DNA of 47,402 nucleotides from Nitrospira sp. UBA5699 (GTDB taxonomy: Bacteria; Nitrospirota; Nitrospiria; Nitrospirales; Nitrospiraceae), in NCBI GenBank assembly GCA_002420105.1, contig DIHJ01000042.1, positions 1 through 47,402 of the forward strand, written 5' to 3'. Both the position numbers and the translations under genes were made by a program. Positions 1-8,636 of this stretch are shown piece after piece; positions within the stretch are counted from its first letter, which is position 1; each line of letters opens with the position of its first letter. The notes under the pieces are model-generated. The model was not told the origin of the DNA. It ran no database searches and was given only the letters and a program-made list of their open reading frames with translations.

Positions 1-357
1 GAGCATCATGTGGACGTTGAGATAATAGTTTGTCCATTGATCTAAGGCATTTTTGAGAGTTAGTCTGCACGGTGCGGCTTATTCCGAATCAGATTTTTTC
101 GGGCGGTAGTTACTGGCACCCCTGATTGTTTATCTGCTTGCCGAGACTCGGAAAAGAAACAACGCCGTATTTTTTGTTGCGACAGTGCCTGAAATGCATT
201 TCTGCGCTAAAGCAAGGGAATGCAAAATCCGGGTGTTGAGCAGGTGGGAGTAGATGGCGCCCCTTTTATTAATTGACCATGCCATGAATTGCCAGGATGG
301 AACTATTGCTGCCAAGGCATCGCAGGACATCCGTCAATCTTATTGGAAAGAAACCAT
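1..357. other. Leader region upstream of the polysaccharide cluster, no convincing gene
   Basis: No convincing gene is visible. Frame 1 is open from the window edge to a TAA at 43-45 and could be the last 14 codons of an upstream gene, but it is too short to identify. The stretch is AT-rich compared with the rest of the window and has a T-run at 94-99 followed by an ops-like element (listed separately). I could not find a convincing -35/-10 pair. A short reverse-strand reading frame at 130-330 has no recognisable product and I treat it as chance. Confidence 0.5.
102..112 (+). promoter_or_regulatory. ops-like element (candidate RfaH/NusG-paralogue recruitment site)
   Basis: The octamer GGCGGTAG at 102-109 followed by TTA is the invariant core of the enterobacterial ops element, which lies in the leaders of polysaccharide operons and recruits the NusG paralogue RfaH. 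Only the last consensus base differs. It sits about 250 bases upstream of the first cluster gene, right after a T-run at 94-99. The position is typical, but no RfaH-like gene is in the window and an octamer can occur by chance. Confidence 0.3.
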
Positions 358-1182
358 ATGAGCGTCGAGCCGATCAAGCGCTACGGGGTGAGGGAACAGT
401 CAAGTTCTGCAGACGAATTGGACGTTAAACTGCAAGAGTTAGATCTTAGTGGCTATACGGTCCTGGATAGCGGTTTGTCAGAAGCAGTCTTAAGCGACTT
501 GCGCGAACGATTGGAATATTTGCTGTCCGAGCAAGAGGCCCGATTTGGTGGGCATGAGGCTCTTAAACGGATTGGTGAAGCCGATACGTTACGGGCGCCG
601 CTCATTTGGGATGAGGCTTTCCTCAATGTGGCGGTTCATCCTCGGTTGATTGAATTGTGTCGGCGCGCACTGGGCGAATACTTCATCATTAACCAGCAAA
701 ATGGAATACGGAATCCACCAGTCCGCACGGGTCATCGTCAGGCAAGTTATCACCGTGATCTCCCTTACCAACACTTTGTGTCGTCTCGCCCTTTGGCAAT
801 AAATGCGCTGTTGTGTCTCGATCCCTTCACTCCCCAGAATGGTTCAACGCGAGTTCTGCCTGGTTCGCACAAGATCGAATATTTTCCTGATGATCGTGTT
901 GTTCGTTCGCTCGAAGTGGCCACGAATGTGCCAGCTGGAGCCTATCTGATCCTGAATTCTATGGTTTTTCATTGTGCCGGTGGCAACACCACAGAAACAC
1001 CACGGCGCGGTGTAAATACCTTGTTCACTGTGCCAATAATCAAGCAGCAAATTGCCTTGCCTCCCAATCTGAGGGAGCGACATGACAATGACCCTTGGGT
1101 GCGGCGCTTGCTTGGATTCGAGGTCGATCCTCCCAGAAGTCTTGAGGCTTGGTTCGAATCCCGCAAGGCTCGCAAGGCATGA
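358..1182 (+). CDS. Phytanoyl-CoA dioxygenase (PhyH) family protein
   Basis: A 274-residue protein of the Fe(II)/2-oxoglutarate-dependent PhyH family. The predicted metal ligands are His132 and Asp134 in a Y-H-R-D segment and His205 in the V-F-H-C segment. Arg216 or Arg217 is placed to bind 2-oxoglutarate. I start at the ATG at 358 because GGAAAG lies about 8 bases upstream; an in-frame ATG at 289 would add 23 residues with no family similarity. In sugar clusters such enzymes hydroxylate or otherwise oxidise small substrates; the substrate here is unknown. Base composition is clearly lower in GC than the second half of the window, as for its neighbours to 8418. Confidence 0.8.
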   Translation: MSVEPIKRYGVREQSSSADELDVKLQELDLSGYTVLDSGLSEAVLSDLRERLEYLLSEQEARFGGHEALKRIGEADTLRAPLIWDEAFLNVAVHPRLIELCRRALGEYFIINQQNGIRNPPVRTGHRQASYHRDLPYQHFVSSRPLAINALLCLDPFTPQNGSTRVLPGSHKIEYFPDDRVVRSLEVATNVPAGAYLILNSMVFHCAGGNTTETPRRGVNTLFTVPIIKQQIALPPNLRERHDNDPWVRRLLGFEVDPPRSLEAWFESRKARKA

Positions 1183-1224
1183 TTATTCGAAAGGCGAGAG
1201 CTAATGTCGGACCCTTGGTGAGCG

Positions 1225-1860
1225 ATGAAAAAGAAAGCAGCTGACATTCTTGCCACTGTGGCCGACTACTACTCTGCCAAACTTGCCGAGCACGGTCAGA
1301 CTGCACGGGGAGTGGATTGGAATGGTGAGGAAAGTCAGATGCTCCGATTCGAGCAATTGTGCAAGATCATCGATCAGTCCGGGGATTTTTCCATCAATGA
1401 TTTGGGTTGTGGCTATGGCGCACTCTACGATGTGCTGTGTTCTCGTTATCAGAATTGCACATATAACGGCTATGATGTTTCGGGCGATATGATTCGAGCC
1501 GCTACGGAGCGGCATGCCGGAGGCCGTAATGCAAGTTTTGCTGTCGCGGCCGAGCCGTTGCTGATGGCTGATTATGGTATTGCCAGCGGGATCTTTAATG
1601 TGCGCCTCAAGCGAAGTGACGGGCAATGGCGAGACTACATGCAGGTTACGCTCGACAGCCTTGATCGCACCAGCATGAGGGGGTTTGCATTCAACTGTTT
1701 GACGTCCTATTCGGACACGGACAAGATGCGGGATTATCTCTATTACGCCGATCCTTGTGCATTGTTTGATCTTTGTAAGCGCCGCTATTCTCGTCACGTA
1801 GCCTTGTTACACGATTATGGTCTCTATGAATTTACAATTCTGGTGAGGAAAGGCATATGA
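1225..1860 (+). CDS. Class I SAM-dependent methyltransferase
   Basis: A 211-residue Rossmann-fold methyltransferase. The SAM-binding motif I reads D-L-G-C-G-Y-G at residues 59-65, and an acidic N-G-Y-D-V segment about 20 residues later fits motif II. The C-terminal part ends in beta-strand-like segments typical of small-molecule methyltransferases. The start has only a weak GGTGAG-like ribosome site. It overlaps the next gene by four bases (ATGA at 1857-1860), so the two are probably translationally coupled. The context suggests a sugar or a lipid-linked glycan as acceptor, but the target cannot be read from the sequence. Confidence 0.8.
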   Translation: MKKKAADILATVADYYSAKLAEHGQTARGVDWNGEESQMLRFEQLCKIIDQSGDFSINDLGCGYGALYDVLCSRYQNCTYNGYDVSGDMIRAATERHAGGRNASFAVAAEPLLMADYGIASGIFNVRLKRSDGQWRDYMQVTLDSLDRTSMRGFAFNCLTSYSDTDKMRDYLYYADPCALFDLCKRRYSRHVALLHDYGLYEFTILVRKGI

Positions 1861-2522
1861 AAAGGGCGCTGGTCATCTTTGGGGCCGGAGACATTGCCCA
1901 GCTAGCGCACTTTTACTTCTCCGCGGATTCAGATTACGAAGTTGTGGCGTTTACGGTGGATGCGGCATATCTCACCTCCTCGGAGTTCTGCGGACTTCCC
2001 GTTGTGCCCTTTGATAATCTTGCAAGTCGCTATACCCCCGATACCCACGCCCTTTTCGTCGCGTTGAGCTATTCTAAGCTTAACGAAAAACGTAGAGAGA
2101 AGTATCTTGCTGCAAAGGCTGCGGGATACAGGCTTGCCAGCTATATTAGCTCGCACGCGACCATCCTGAACGAAGGCAGAATAGGCGACAACTGTTTTAT
2201 CTTGGAAGACAACACGATTCAGCCATTTGTTACGATTGGTAACGACGTCACTTTGTGGAGCGGCAATCACATTGGTCATCACTCAACCATTCACGATCAC
2301 TGCTTCATTGCATCCCATGTCGTCATCTCCGGCGGCGTTGAAGTAGGTGAGTCCTGCTTTATAGGCGTAAACGCTACATTGCGGGACCATATCAAGGTGG
2401 GCCCAAAATGCGTTATTGGTGCCGGGGCTTTACTTCTTGCTGATGCTAAACCTGAAGGAGTGTATATCGGTCAGGCGACCGGACGCGCAATAGTGCCTAG
2501 TTCCCGGCTAAGAAAAATCTAG
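1857..2522 (+). CDS. NeuD/PglD-like sugar O- or N-acetyltransferase
   Basis: A 221-residue protein with the two-part architecture of the NeuD/PglD family. An N-terminal Rossmann-like half opens with F-G-A-G-D at residues 8-12. The C-terminal half is a left-handed beta-helix of hexapeptide repeats (about residues 95-205). The N-H-I-G-H-H segment at 137-142 holds the likely catalytic histidine. Family members acetylate sialic acids (NeuD) or 4-amino-4,6-dideoxy sugars (PglD, PerB, VioB). With an RffA-like 4-aminotransferase two genes downstream, acetylation of a 4-amino-4,6-dideoxyhexose is the most economical role; this is inference. It overlaps the upstream methyltransferase by 4 bases. Confidence 0.8.
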   Translation: MKRALVIFGAGDIAQLAHFYFSADSDYEVVAFTVDAAYLTSSEFCGLPVVPFDNLASRYTPDTHALFVALSYSKLNEKRREKYLAAKAAGYRLASYISSHATILNEGRIGDNCFILEDNTIQPFVTIGNDVTLWSGNHIGHHSTIHDHCFIASHVVISGGVEVGESCFIGVNATLRDHIKVGPKCVIGAGALLLADAKPEGVYIGQATGRAIVPSSRLRKI

Positions 2523-2535
2523 GGAGCCTGTCTGG

Positions 2536-3441
2536 ATGCGCTGGAAAAAGCTGGGTCGACTCTACGTGCCGCAACCAGTTCATCCGAAACTTGTTTCGCA
2601 TGCGGCCAATCCACTAGCAATATTTCTGGAAGGCGACCTTTATCGAGTATTCTTTGACGGGCGTGATATTCACAACCGTTCATCGGTGGGATTTGTAGAT
2701 CTGGATATCCTAAAATGCAAAGTCACGTACATTCATAACGAGCCCGTGTTTGGATATGGGCCTGAAAATAGTTTCTATTCTCATGGGGTTAGTATCGGTA
2801 ACATGTACGAGGTGGGAGATGAACGATATATCTTGTTTATGGGATGGCAGATTCCAGAAGGGCGGCACTGGCAGGGTGGTATAGGGCGCCTGCGACTAAA
2901 AGATGATGGCTCCATTGAGCTGGACCGCGATAGGCCATTCATGGGTTTAGATGGCACAGATCAAGTCAGCTTGTCATATCCATGGGTGATTAGAGATCGT
3001 GGGCAGTATCGCATGTGGTATGGCTCAACGGTCACGTGGGACACAGGTGATGGCGAAATGCTCAGTGTTATCAATCATGCCACTTCAGTAGATGGCCACG
3101 AATGGAATCGACAGGGACTGGCCGTTCCTTACGAACTTGGAGTTGCGCAGGTGTTTTCACGCCCTACAGTGGTTGCTGACCCAGGGGGCTATCACATGTG
3201 GTTTTCCTACCGAAGTGGCAAGCCAGGCCAGAAATACAAAATCGGCTACGCGCACAGCTTGTCTGGAGAAAAGTGGGAGTTGCGCCTCAACGATGCAGGT
3301 ATCGATACATCCCTCTCAGGCTGGGACTCTGAAATGATTGAGTATCCATTCGTGTTCGACCACAAGGGGCAGCGCTATATGCTCTACAACGGTGACGGCT
3401 ATGGACGAACGGGGTTTGGACTTGCAGTGATGGAGTCCTGA
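2536..3441 (+). CDS. Beta-propeller glycoside hydrolase-like protein (GH130/GH43/GH32-like fold)
   Basis: A 301-residue protein without signal peptide. It has repeated blade-like segments with Asp- and Trp-rich turns (for example F-F-D-G-R-D near residue 40, P-W-V-I-R-D near 152, M-W-F-S-Y-R near 220), as in five-bladed propeller glycosidases and phosphorylases. Members are often found in O-antigen clusters and annotated as glycosylases of unknown activity. I cannot assign the catalytic acid residues with confidence. A cytoplasmic location would suit trimming or phosphorolysis of a precursor rather than degradation of external polysaccharide. Confidence 0.6.
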   Translation: MRWKKLGRLYVPQPVHPKLVSHAANPLAIFLEGDLYRVFFDGRDIHNRSSVGFVDLDILKCKVTYIHNEPVFGYGPENSFYSHGVSIGNMYEVGDERYILFMGWQIPEGRHWQGGIGRLRLKDDGSIELDRDRPFMGLDGTDQVSLSYPWVIRDRGQYRMWYGSTVTWDTGDGEMLSVINHATSVDGHEWNRQGLAVPYELGVAQVFSRPTVVADPGGYHMWFSYRSGKPGQKYKIGYAHSLSGEKWELRLNDAGIDTSLSGWDSEMIEYPFVFDHKGQRYMLYNGDGYGRTGFGLAVMES

Positions 3442-3453
3442 TGGGGCTTTTTT
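3434..3453 (+). terminator. Weak intrinsic terminator-like hairpin after the propeller gene
   Basis: AGTCC at 3434-3438 can pair with GGGCT at 3444-3448 (one G-T pair), with a 5-base loop, followed by a T-run through 3453. The stem includes the stop codon region of the preceding gene. It is short, so partial read-through into the aminotransferase gene is likely. Confidence 0.3.
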
Positions 3454-3505
3454 GTGTGGTCGCAGTCACGTGAGCTGAAATTCCTGTGATTTAAAGAGCA
3501 GGTTG

Positions 3506-4657
3506 ATGAATAAAAAATCTATCCCCTTCGGTTGGCCGCACATGACCGGTAAAGAGCTGTATTACATTGCCGAGGCTCATTTCAATGGTCACTTGGCAGG
3601 GGATGGCCCATTCACCAAGAGGTGTCATGCCTGGCTTGAGGAACATAGTTCCTGTCGCAAGGCGTTACTTACGCATTCCTGTACTGCAGCGTTAGAGATG
3701 GCGGCATTGTTGCTGGATATTCAGCCTGGCGACGAAATCATTATGCCGTCGTATACCTTCGTCTCGACGGCCAATGCGTTCGTGCTGCGAGGCGGCGTGC
3801 CGGTGTTCGTCGACATTCGGGAGGATACCCTTAACCTGGACGAGAAATTAGTTGAATCGGCCATCACGTCGCGCACGCGGGCGATTGTGCCGGTCCATTA
3901 TGCGGGAGTGTCGTGCGAAATGGACGAGATCATGGCGATTGCCAGGCGCCACGGGCTCCGTGTAGTGGAAGATGCGGCCCAAGGTATGATGGCGAGCTAT
4001 AAGGGCCGTGCCTTGGGCAGCATCGGAGACTTGGGGACCTACAGTTTTCATGAAACCAAGAATGTCATTTCCGGCGAAGGTGGGGCCCTCCTGGTAAATG
4101 ATCCGACTATGTCGATACGAGCCGAAATAATTCGTGAGAAAGGGACGGATCGCAGCCGGTTTTTCCGGGGAGAGGTGGATAAGTATACCTGGCAAGAAGC
4201 AGGATCTTCGTTTTTGCCTGGTGAGCTCATCGCGGCGTTTCTGTGGGCGCAGCTTGAAGAGGCAAGCAAGATTACGCAACAGCGCTTGGTGAGTTGGCGG
4301 CGGTATCACGACCTTCTGGAGCCGCTGGAAGCAGAAGGTATGATCCGACGCCCAATCGTGCCGGAGAAATGCGAGCACAATGCCCATATGTATTACGTGC
4401 TCCTACCATCAGGTTCTGGTCGCGAGGCAGTTCTGAGTGAGTTTAGGCGGAATGAAATTGGAGCTGTTTTTCACTATGTGCCTCTGCATTCATCTCCGGC
4501 CGGACAACGGTATGGTCGGGCTCAGGGCCCACTCCATCTTACTGATTCGCTCTCGGAAAGGCTGATTCGTCTGCCGTTATTCGTCGGTTTAACTGAGGAA
4601 CAGCAGCAGGAAATTGCTCAAGTTCTGAAGCAGACGCTTGAAAAGCAGCGGGTATAA
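3506..4657 (+). CDS. rffA: RffA/WecE-like dTDP-4-keto-6-deoxyhexose aminotransferase
   Basis: A 383-residue PLP enzyme of the DegT/DnrJ/EryC1 family. It resembles RffA (WecE), which aminates dTDP-4-keto-6-deoxy-D-glucose at C4 to give the 4-amino-4,6-dideoxygalactose precursor of Fuc4NAc. The Schiff-base lysine is Lys185 in H-E-T-K-N. Asp156 and Gln159 in V-E-D-A-A-Q hold the PLP ring. The segment H-L-A-G-D-G-P-F-T near the N-terminus matches the RffA type. A TTG at 3503 immediately precedes the ATG chosen here; AAAGAG at 3493-3498 is the probable ribosome site. RmlA and RmlB in the same window could make its substrate. Other aminosugar specificities (VioA, FdtB) cannot be excluded. Confidence 0.8.
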   Translation: MNKKSIPFGWPHMTGKELYYIAEAHFNGHLAGDGPFTKRCHAWLEEHSSCRKALLTHSCTAALEMAALLLDIQPGDEIIMPSYTFVSTANAFVLRGGVPVFVDIREDTLNLDEKLVESAITSRTRAIVPVHYAGVSCEMDEIMAIARRHGLRVVEDAAQGMMASYKGRALGSIGDLGTYSFHETKNVISGEGGALLVNDPTMSIRAEIIREKGTDRSRFFRGEVDKYTWQEAGSSFLPGELIAAFLWAQLEEASKITQQRLVSWRRYHDLLEPLEAEGMIRRPIVPEKCEHNAHMYYVLLPSGSGREAVLSEFRRNEIGAVFHYVPLHSSPAGQRYGRAQGPLHLTDSLSERLIRLPLFVGLTEEQQQEIAQVLKQTLEKQRV

Positions 4658-4753
4658 TGTCCTGCCAACGTCTGCAACGCCTATCAAGTTGGTTGCCGGC
4701 AGGCGAAGAGTTGTTCGTCAATTTTTGAGCGTCTTCCCATAAAGTGGTGTGAC

Positions 4754-5785
4754 GTGTCTGTGCCATCTATAAGAGTGTCTAAGGAGTCGTTTGATGCAGC
4801 GCTGATACCCGGCGTGCGAGCCCAACTCGCAGAAGCCTACTGCACGCTGCGTCTTCGCGAGGAAGATGTGTCTGCCAGTGTGTTGGATGAGACGGGAGAG
4901 TTTCGTCTGGGCTTGGCTCATACGCGCGATTGTCCGTTGTGTGCTGCATCATCCCAAAATGCTTCGTTGGTCTATCATGCTCATGGCATGCACATTGTGC
5001 GATGTCATCAATGCGGACTAATCTACAGCCAGGAAGTCATTAACCGTGATTCCGACGAATCCCGCTACCGCAGTAGCAATGTGATGAGCGCGCACATGGC
5101 TTTGCATCGCAACGCTGCCTATGCTGAACTGGAATCGAACAAGGCGCGCTATATCATCGGTCGGTTGGCGCAGGTCCGCGGGACCTGTGAGACGTCGTTG
5201 CTAGACATCGGATGCAGCACGGGGGCGCTCCTCCAGGCAGCCGCAGAGGTCGGTTGGCGAGCCCTCGGTATTGAGCTAAACCGAGGCGGAGTCCAAATCG
5301 CTCGGAGCCGTGGGCTCGACGCCATAGAAGGCTGCTTCCCGCAAGACCTCCCGGCCAGGAGAGCACCTTTTAATGCGATAACCATGCTTGATGTCCTTGA
5401 GCACTCTGAGGATCCCGCAGGCTTTCTGGCGTCCGTTTCAGAGCACCTTTCGCATGATGGAGTTCTGGGGATTCAAGTACCGAACTTCAATAGTCTCTTA
5501 ATTCGAATCGAAGGTGCGAGAAACAACAATATATGTCACGGACATTGGTCGTATTTTACTCCTGAGACGCTCGTCAAATTGGCCTATAAAGTTGGCCTGA
5601 GAGCGTTGTCGATGGAGACGATCATTAGCGAAGTCGACCGTATTCACGCGCACCCAGCGAAACATGTCGTTGAAACTGCACGGCTCCTCACCGGTAGGGA
5701 TGTCAGACTTGCTGAGATTGACCACGTGTGGGTTCATGAGCATCTGCTCGGGTACAAGATTTTGGGGGTATTCTGTCGAGCCTGA
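4754..5785 (+). CDS. SAM-dependent methyltransferase with N-terminal Cys4 zinc-binding element
   Basis: A 343-residue methyltransferase. Cys60-x2-Cys63 and Cys84-x2-Cys87 form a probable zinc-binding knuckle ahead of the catalytic domain, as in deoxysugar C-methyltransferases and related proteins. SAM motif I is D-I-G-C-S-T-G at residues 151-157. A further M-L-D-V-L-E-H segment near residue 212 is typical of the Methyltransf_23 group. Unlike the classic TylC3/NovU-type enzymes it lacks a long C-terminal extension. It starts with GTG at 4754 and has a weak ribosome site. The substrate is unknown; a sugar or glycan terminus is likely from context. Confidence 0.75.
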   Translation: MSVPSIRVSKESFDAALIPGVRAQLAEAYCTLRLREEDVSASVLDETGEFRLGLAHTRDCPLCAASSQNASLVYHAHGMHIVRCHQCGLIYSQEVINRDSDESRYRSSNVMSAHMALHRNAAYAELESNKARYIIGRLAQVRGTCETSLLDIGCSTGALLQAAAEVGWRALGIELNRGGVQIARSRGLDAIEGCFPQDLPARRAPFNAITMLDVLEHSEDPAGFLASVSEHLSHDGVLGIQVPNFNSLLIRIEGARNNNICHGHWSYFTPETLVKLAYKVGLRALSMETIISEVDRIHAHPAKHVVETARLLTGRDVRLAEIDHVWVHEHLLGYKILGVFCRA

Positions 5786-5827
5786 TTTGGTCAAGAAAAG
5801 CAGCCTCTGAGGTCTGTAAGTTCCGTC

Positions 5828-7075
5828 GTGAAAATCGGGTTCCTCGGTAACACCAACAACTATCCCTTTCGTCTCGCGCAAGCGTTGCGAGAACTCGGGT
5901 ACGAGGTGATTGTTTTTGTAGATCGCCCATGCGACGAGCCGCGCCACCGCCCCGAGTTCCACTCCGCAGATATCCCCTATCCTTATCCTAGCTGGATTCG
6001 AGAAATAGCACCGCTAAATCCGCTGCAGATTGTTCTGTACCCGTGGACGCTGAGGCCGGTCTTGCGCGTTCTTGAAGCGTGTGACGGAGTGGTGCTGAAC
6101 GGACTCGCTCTGAGTGTTGGAACACTGATACGTCGTTCGACTATCGGATTGCTCACGGGGTCGGATCTTGACGTTTTCTGCAACCAAAAGTTGATAGATG
6201 TCCTGGCTGCTGCACGATACCGTTTAGACCGGTTCGCCGGGAATGGCGTTATGAGCCGCGTAATGTTTGCGTGTAAACGTATGTTGTTTGCTCAGTTCGT
6301 GCAGCTTCAGCGCGCGGGCGTTGCCAAGTGCAGTTTAGTGGACTACGCGATTCCCGGTTTGTTGCCGGACGGTGATACGTTGCTAGAGGAGATTGGCGTG
6401 GATGAGAAAAGACGAACGAGTTTTATGCTTACGGACATCGAGCGCTTGCCGATGCCGGGTATCCGCACCGATAACACCATCCGAATATTTTGCGCAACAC
6501 GATTACAGTGGAAACGGCCTGCAGTCGGATCCAATGTTTCTCCGCTGGACCTTAAAGGGACCGACACGATGTTGGAAGGGCTGAGAATGTTCCTCGCCCG
6601 TTCGCATCGCCCTGCACGGATCCGCCTGATTTCCATCGGGGCAGACGCAGAAACTGCTAAACATTATGTTCAAGAGCTGGGACTTACCTCCTATGTGCAT
6701 TGGCTTCCGCAACTTACCCAAGCGGAGTTTCTAGATGAAATGACGCAGGCTGACGTTGTGATGGAGAATTTTGGGCCTGAGGGCTGCATCGGTATGGCTG
6801 GGCGGGATGCAATTGCCATGGGGATTCCGGTCATTGCATCGGGGAAAAGTCATGTATTTGAGCGTGAATTAGGTGAGCCGCTTCCAATTTATGAGGCCCA
6901 GAAACCGGAAGAGATCTGTATCCGACTGAGTGAAATTGTTAATGATCCGGCGGCTGTTGCCAGGCACTCCGCGCGCGCCCGCGCGTTTGCGGCACGCTGG
7001 TTTTCCGCTCGCAGGGCGGCAGAGCGCTGTGCGGCGGTTTTTGAGGAGGCGTGCAGGGGAAGTCAGGAGCGGTGA
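5828..7075 (+). CDS. Glycosyltransferase, GT4/GT1-like (GT-B fold)
   Basis: A 415-residue protein beginning with a Rossmann-type strand and G-N-T-N-N turn (M-K-I-G-F-L-G-N-T). It has a C-terminal GT-B nucleotide-sugar domain: R-L-Q-W-K-R at about residue 223, a glycine-rich region near 320 and G-R-D-A-I-A-M-G-I-P-V-I near 330. The usual E-x7-E motif is replaced by a variant around E-G-C-I-G-M-A-G-R-D, so family assignment is looser than for the two GT4 enzymes downstream. It starts at GTG 5828. Its end overlaps the flippase start (GTGA at 7072-7075), implying coupled expression. Donor and acceptor are unknown. Confidence 0.7.
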   Translation: MKIGFLGNTNNYPFRLAQALRELGYEVIVFVDRPCDEPRHRPEFHSADIPYPYPSWIREIAPLNPLQIVLYPWTLRPVLRVLEACDGVVLNGLALSVGTLIRRSTIGLLTGSDLDVFCNQKLIDVLAAARYRLDRFAGNGVMSRVMFACKRMLFAQFVQLQRAGVAKCSLVDYAIPGLLPDGDTLLEEIGVDEKRRTSFMLTDIERLPMPGIRTDNTIRIFCATRLQWKRPAVGSNVSPLDLKGTDTMLEGLRMFLARSHRPARIRLISIGADAETAKHYVQELGLTSYVHWLPQLTQAEFLDEMTQADVVMENFGPEGCIGMAGRDAIAMGIPVIASGKSHVFERELGEPLPIYEAQKPEEICIRLSEIVNDPAAVARHSARARAFAARWFSARRAAERCAAVFEEACRGSQER

Positions 7076-8418
7076 GAGACCTCCTCGTCGGTATTGCCGG
7101 ATGGTTGGGAATTGATCGAGCGGTGTTCTATGCGGTTCTTGCCAGGGGCTGGCGCGCGATCGGTGGCCTGATCAGTGTTCTGCTGGTCGCGAAGTTTCTG
7201 ACGCCTGAAACACAGGGGTATTACTACACCTTTCAAAGCCTCATCGCTCTCCAAGTCTTCGTCGAATTAGGGCTCGTCGTCGTGGTAGTCAATTTCACGA
7301 GTCATGAGTGGACGAAGCTGCAACTGAACGAGGAAGGAGGTATTGTCGGAGACCCTGATGCCCTGTCTCGTCTTGTCAGCTTTGGACGCAAACTCGCTTC
7401 TTGGTATGCAGTGGCGGCTATTTTGTTTGTTCTGCTGGTTGCCCCAGGTGGAGCATTGTTTCTTGCACAAAAGGGAAACACGGAACATTGGTTAGCTCCG
7501 TGGTTACTTACCGTCCTATTTCAAGCCATGCTCCTCTGGATCTCACCCTTTCAGGCGTTATTCGAAGGCTGTAATCAAGTGGTTGCCGCACAGCGTTTCC
7601 AGTTGTGGCAGGGGATTCTGGTAAATCTGGTTCTCTGGATATGTTTGGCCACCGGTGCTGGCCTCTGGTCGGTTGCAGCGCTCATCGGGACACAGGCCGC
7701 AGCGACTTTATATTATCTGGGAATCGTACAACGGCCGTTTTTTTTGCCATTCTGGCATCCGCCAAGCAGCTTGCAAATCGACTGGAAGATCGAGGTATGG
7801 CCGATGCAATGGCGGCTTGCGGTGCAAGGGGGGGTGAATTACTTTGTGTATTCTTTGTACACGCCGGTCATTTTTCACTACCACGGAGCCGTAGAGGCTG
7901 GTCGGTTTGGCATGACTTGGCAGGCGTTTAGTATGCTGCAAGTCTTAGGGTTAGCCTGGGTCCAGACGCGAGTGCCACAATTCGGAATGTTGATCGCCCG
8001 GCAGGATTTTGCAGGGCTGGATACGCTGTGGCGCTACACGACACTATTGGCGATTGGTATGTTCATGCTTGGGATGGGGGCATTTCTGTTATCCCAGATT
8101 ATGTTGAATCATTTTGACCTTGAATTTGGTCGCCGTTTACTCGATCCGGGGACAACGTTACTGTTGTTGCCGACCGGCCTACTTGCTGTGTGGGTACAAT
8201 GTACAGCGTTGTACTGGCGCGCGCACAAGGCGGAACCTCTCGGATTCAGCGCGGCTATTCCTGGACTAATTAATGGTGTCTTGGTCTGGTGGTTAGGTAT
8301 GCACTACGGTGCAATGGGTGCAGTCGTAGCGTATCTAGCAATGTTGACGGTGATCAGTATGCCCCTGTCTCTTTACTTGAAGCGTAAGGTTACACGTGAT
8401 TACAGGGCGCAATTATAA
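7072..8418 (+). CDS. Wzx-like polysaccharide flippase, MATE/MOP superfamily membrane protein
   Basis: A 448-residue polytopic inner-membrane protein with about 12 hydrophobic segments, starting around L-I-S-V-L-L-V-A-K-F-L near residue 30. It fits the polysaccharide-export branch of the MOP superfamily (Wzx), which flips undecaprenyl-linked repeat units. I place the start at GTG 7072, which overlaps the upstream stop as GTGA; AGGAG at 7065-7069 is unusually close. A GTG at 7051 behind GAGGAGG (7043-7049) is the alternative and adds 7 residues. This is the last gene of the low-GC block. No Wzz gene and no second polymerase are seen in the window. Confidence 0.75.
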   Translation: MRDLLVGIAGWLGIDRAVFYAVLARGWRAIGGLISVLLVAKFLTPETQGYYYTFQSLIALQVFVELGLVVVVVNFTSHEWTKLQLNEEGGIVGDPDALSRLVSFGRKLASWYAVAAILFVLLVAPGGALFLAQKGNTEHWLAPWLLTVLFQAMLLWISPFQALFEGCNQVVAAQRFQLWQGILVNLVLWICLATGAGLWSVAALIGTQAAATLYYLGIVQRPFFLPFWHPPSSLQIDWKIEVWPMQWRLAVQGGVNYFVYSLYTPVIFHYHGAVEAGRFGMTWQAFSMLQVLGLAWVQTRVPQFGMLIARQDFAGLDTLWRYTTLLAIGMFMLGMGAFLLSQIMLNHFDLEFGRRLLDPGTTLLLLPTGLLAVWVQCTALYWRAHKAEPLGFSAAIPGLINGVLVWWLGMHYGAMGAVVAYLAMLTVISMPLSLYLKRKVTRDYRAQL

Positions 8419-8636
8419 CGCACACAAAACGCTCAGGTGGCGCACAGATCCTAGAACAGAATAGAGCTCCTGATGACGTCGATAGCGGCTTCCCTCTCTC
8501 TCCGCGGAGACTTGGAAAGTGTTGTCCTTTCTGGTGAACCAGCGGAGCTAATCTGAATGGCGTGCCGACATTTCAGCAGGAAGCGGCTTCTCGATGAGAC
8601 TGCGCGCCAATTGGATGTTGTCGAAAGCAGGGCGAG
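8419..8636. other. Intergenic boundary between low-GC and higher-GC polysaccharide blocks
   Basis: 218 bases lie between the flippase and the methyltransferase-GT2 fusion. I see no gene, strong promoter or terminator. From here on the genes have higher GC and are almost all overlapping, so this is the likely junction between two differently acquired gene blocks. Confidence 0.4.

Noticed and set aside
289..357. Upstream start for the PhyH gene
   Set aside because: The added residues show no similarity, and the ATG at 358 has a ribosome site.
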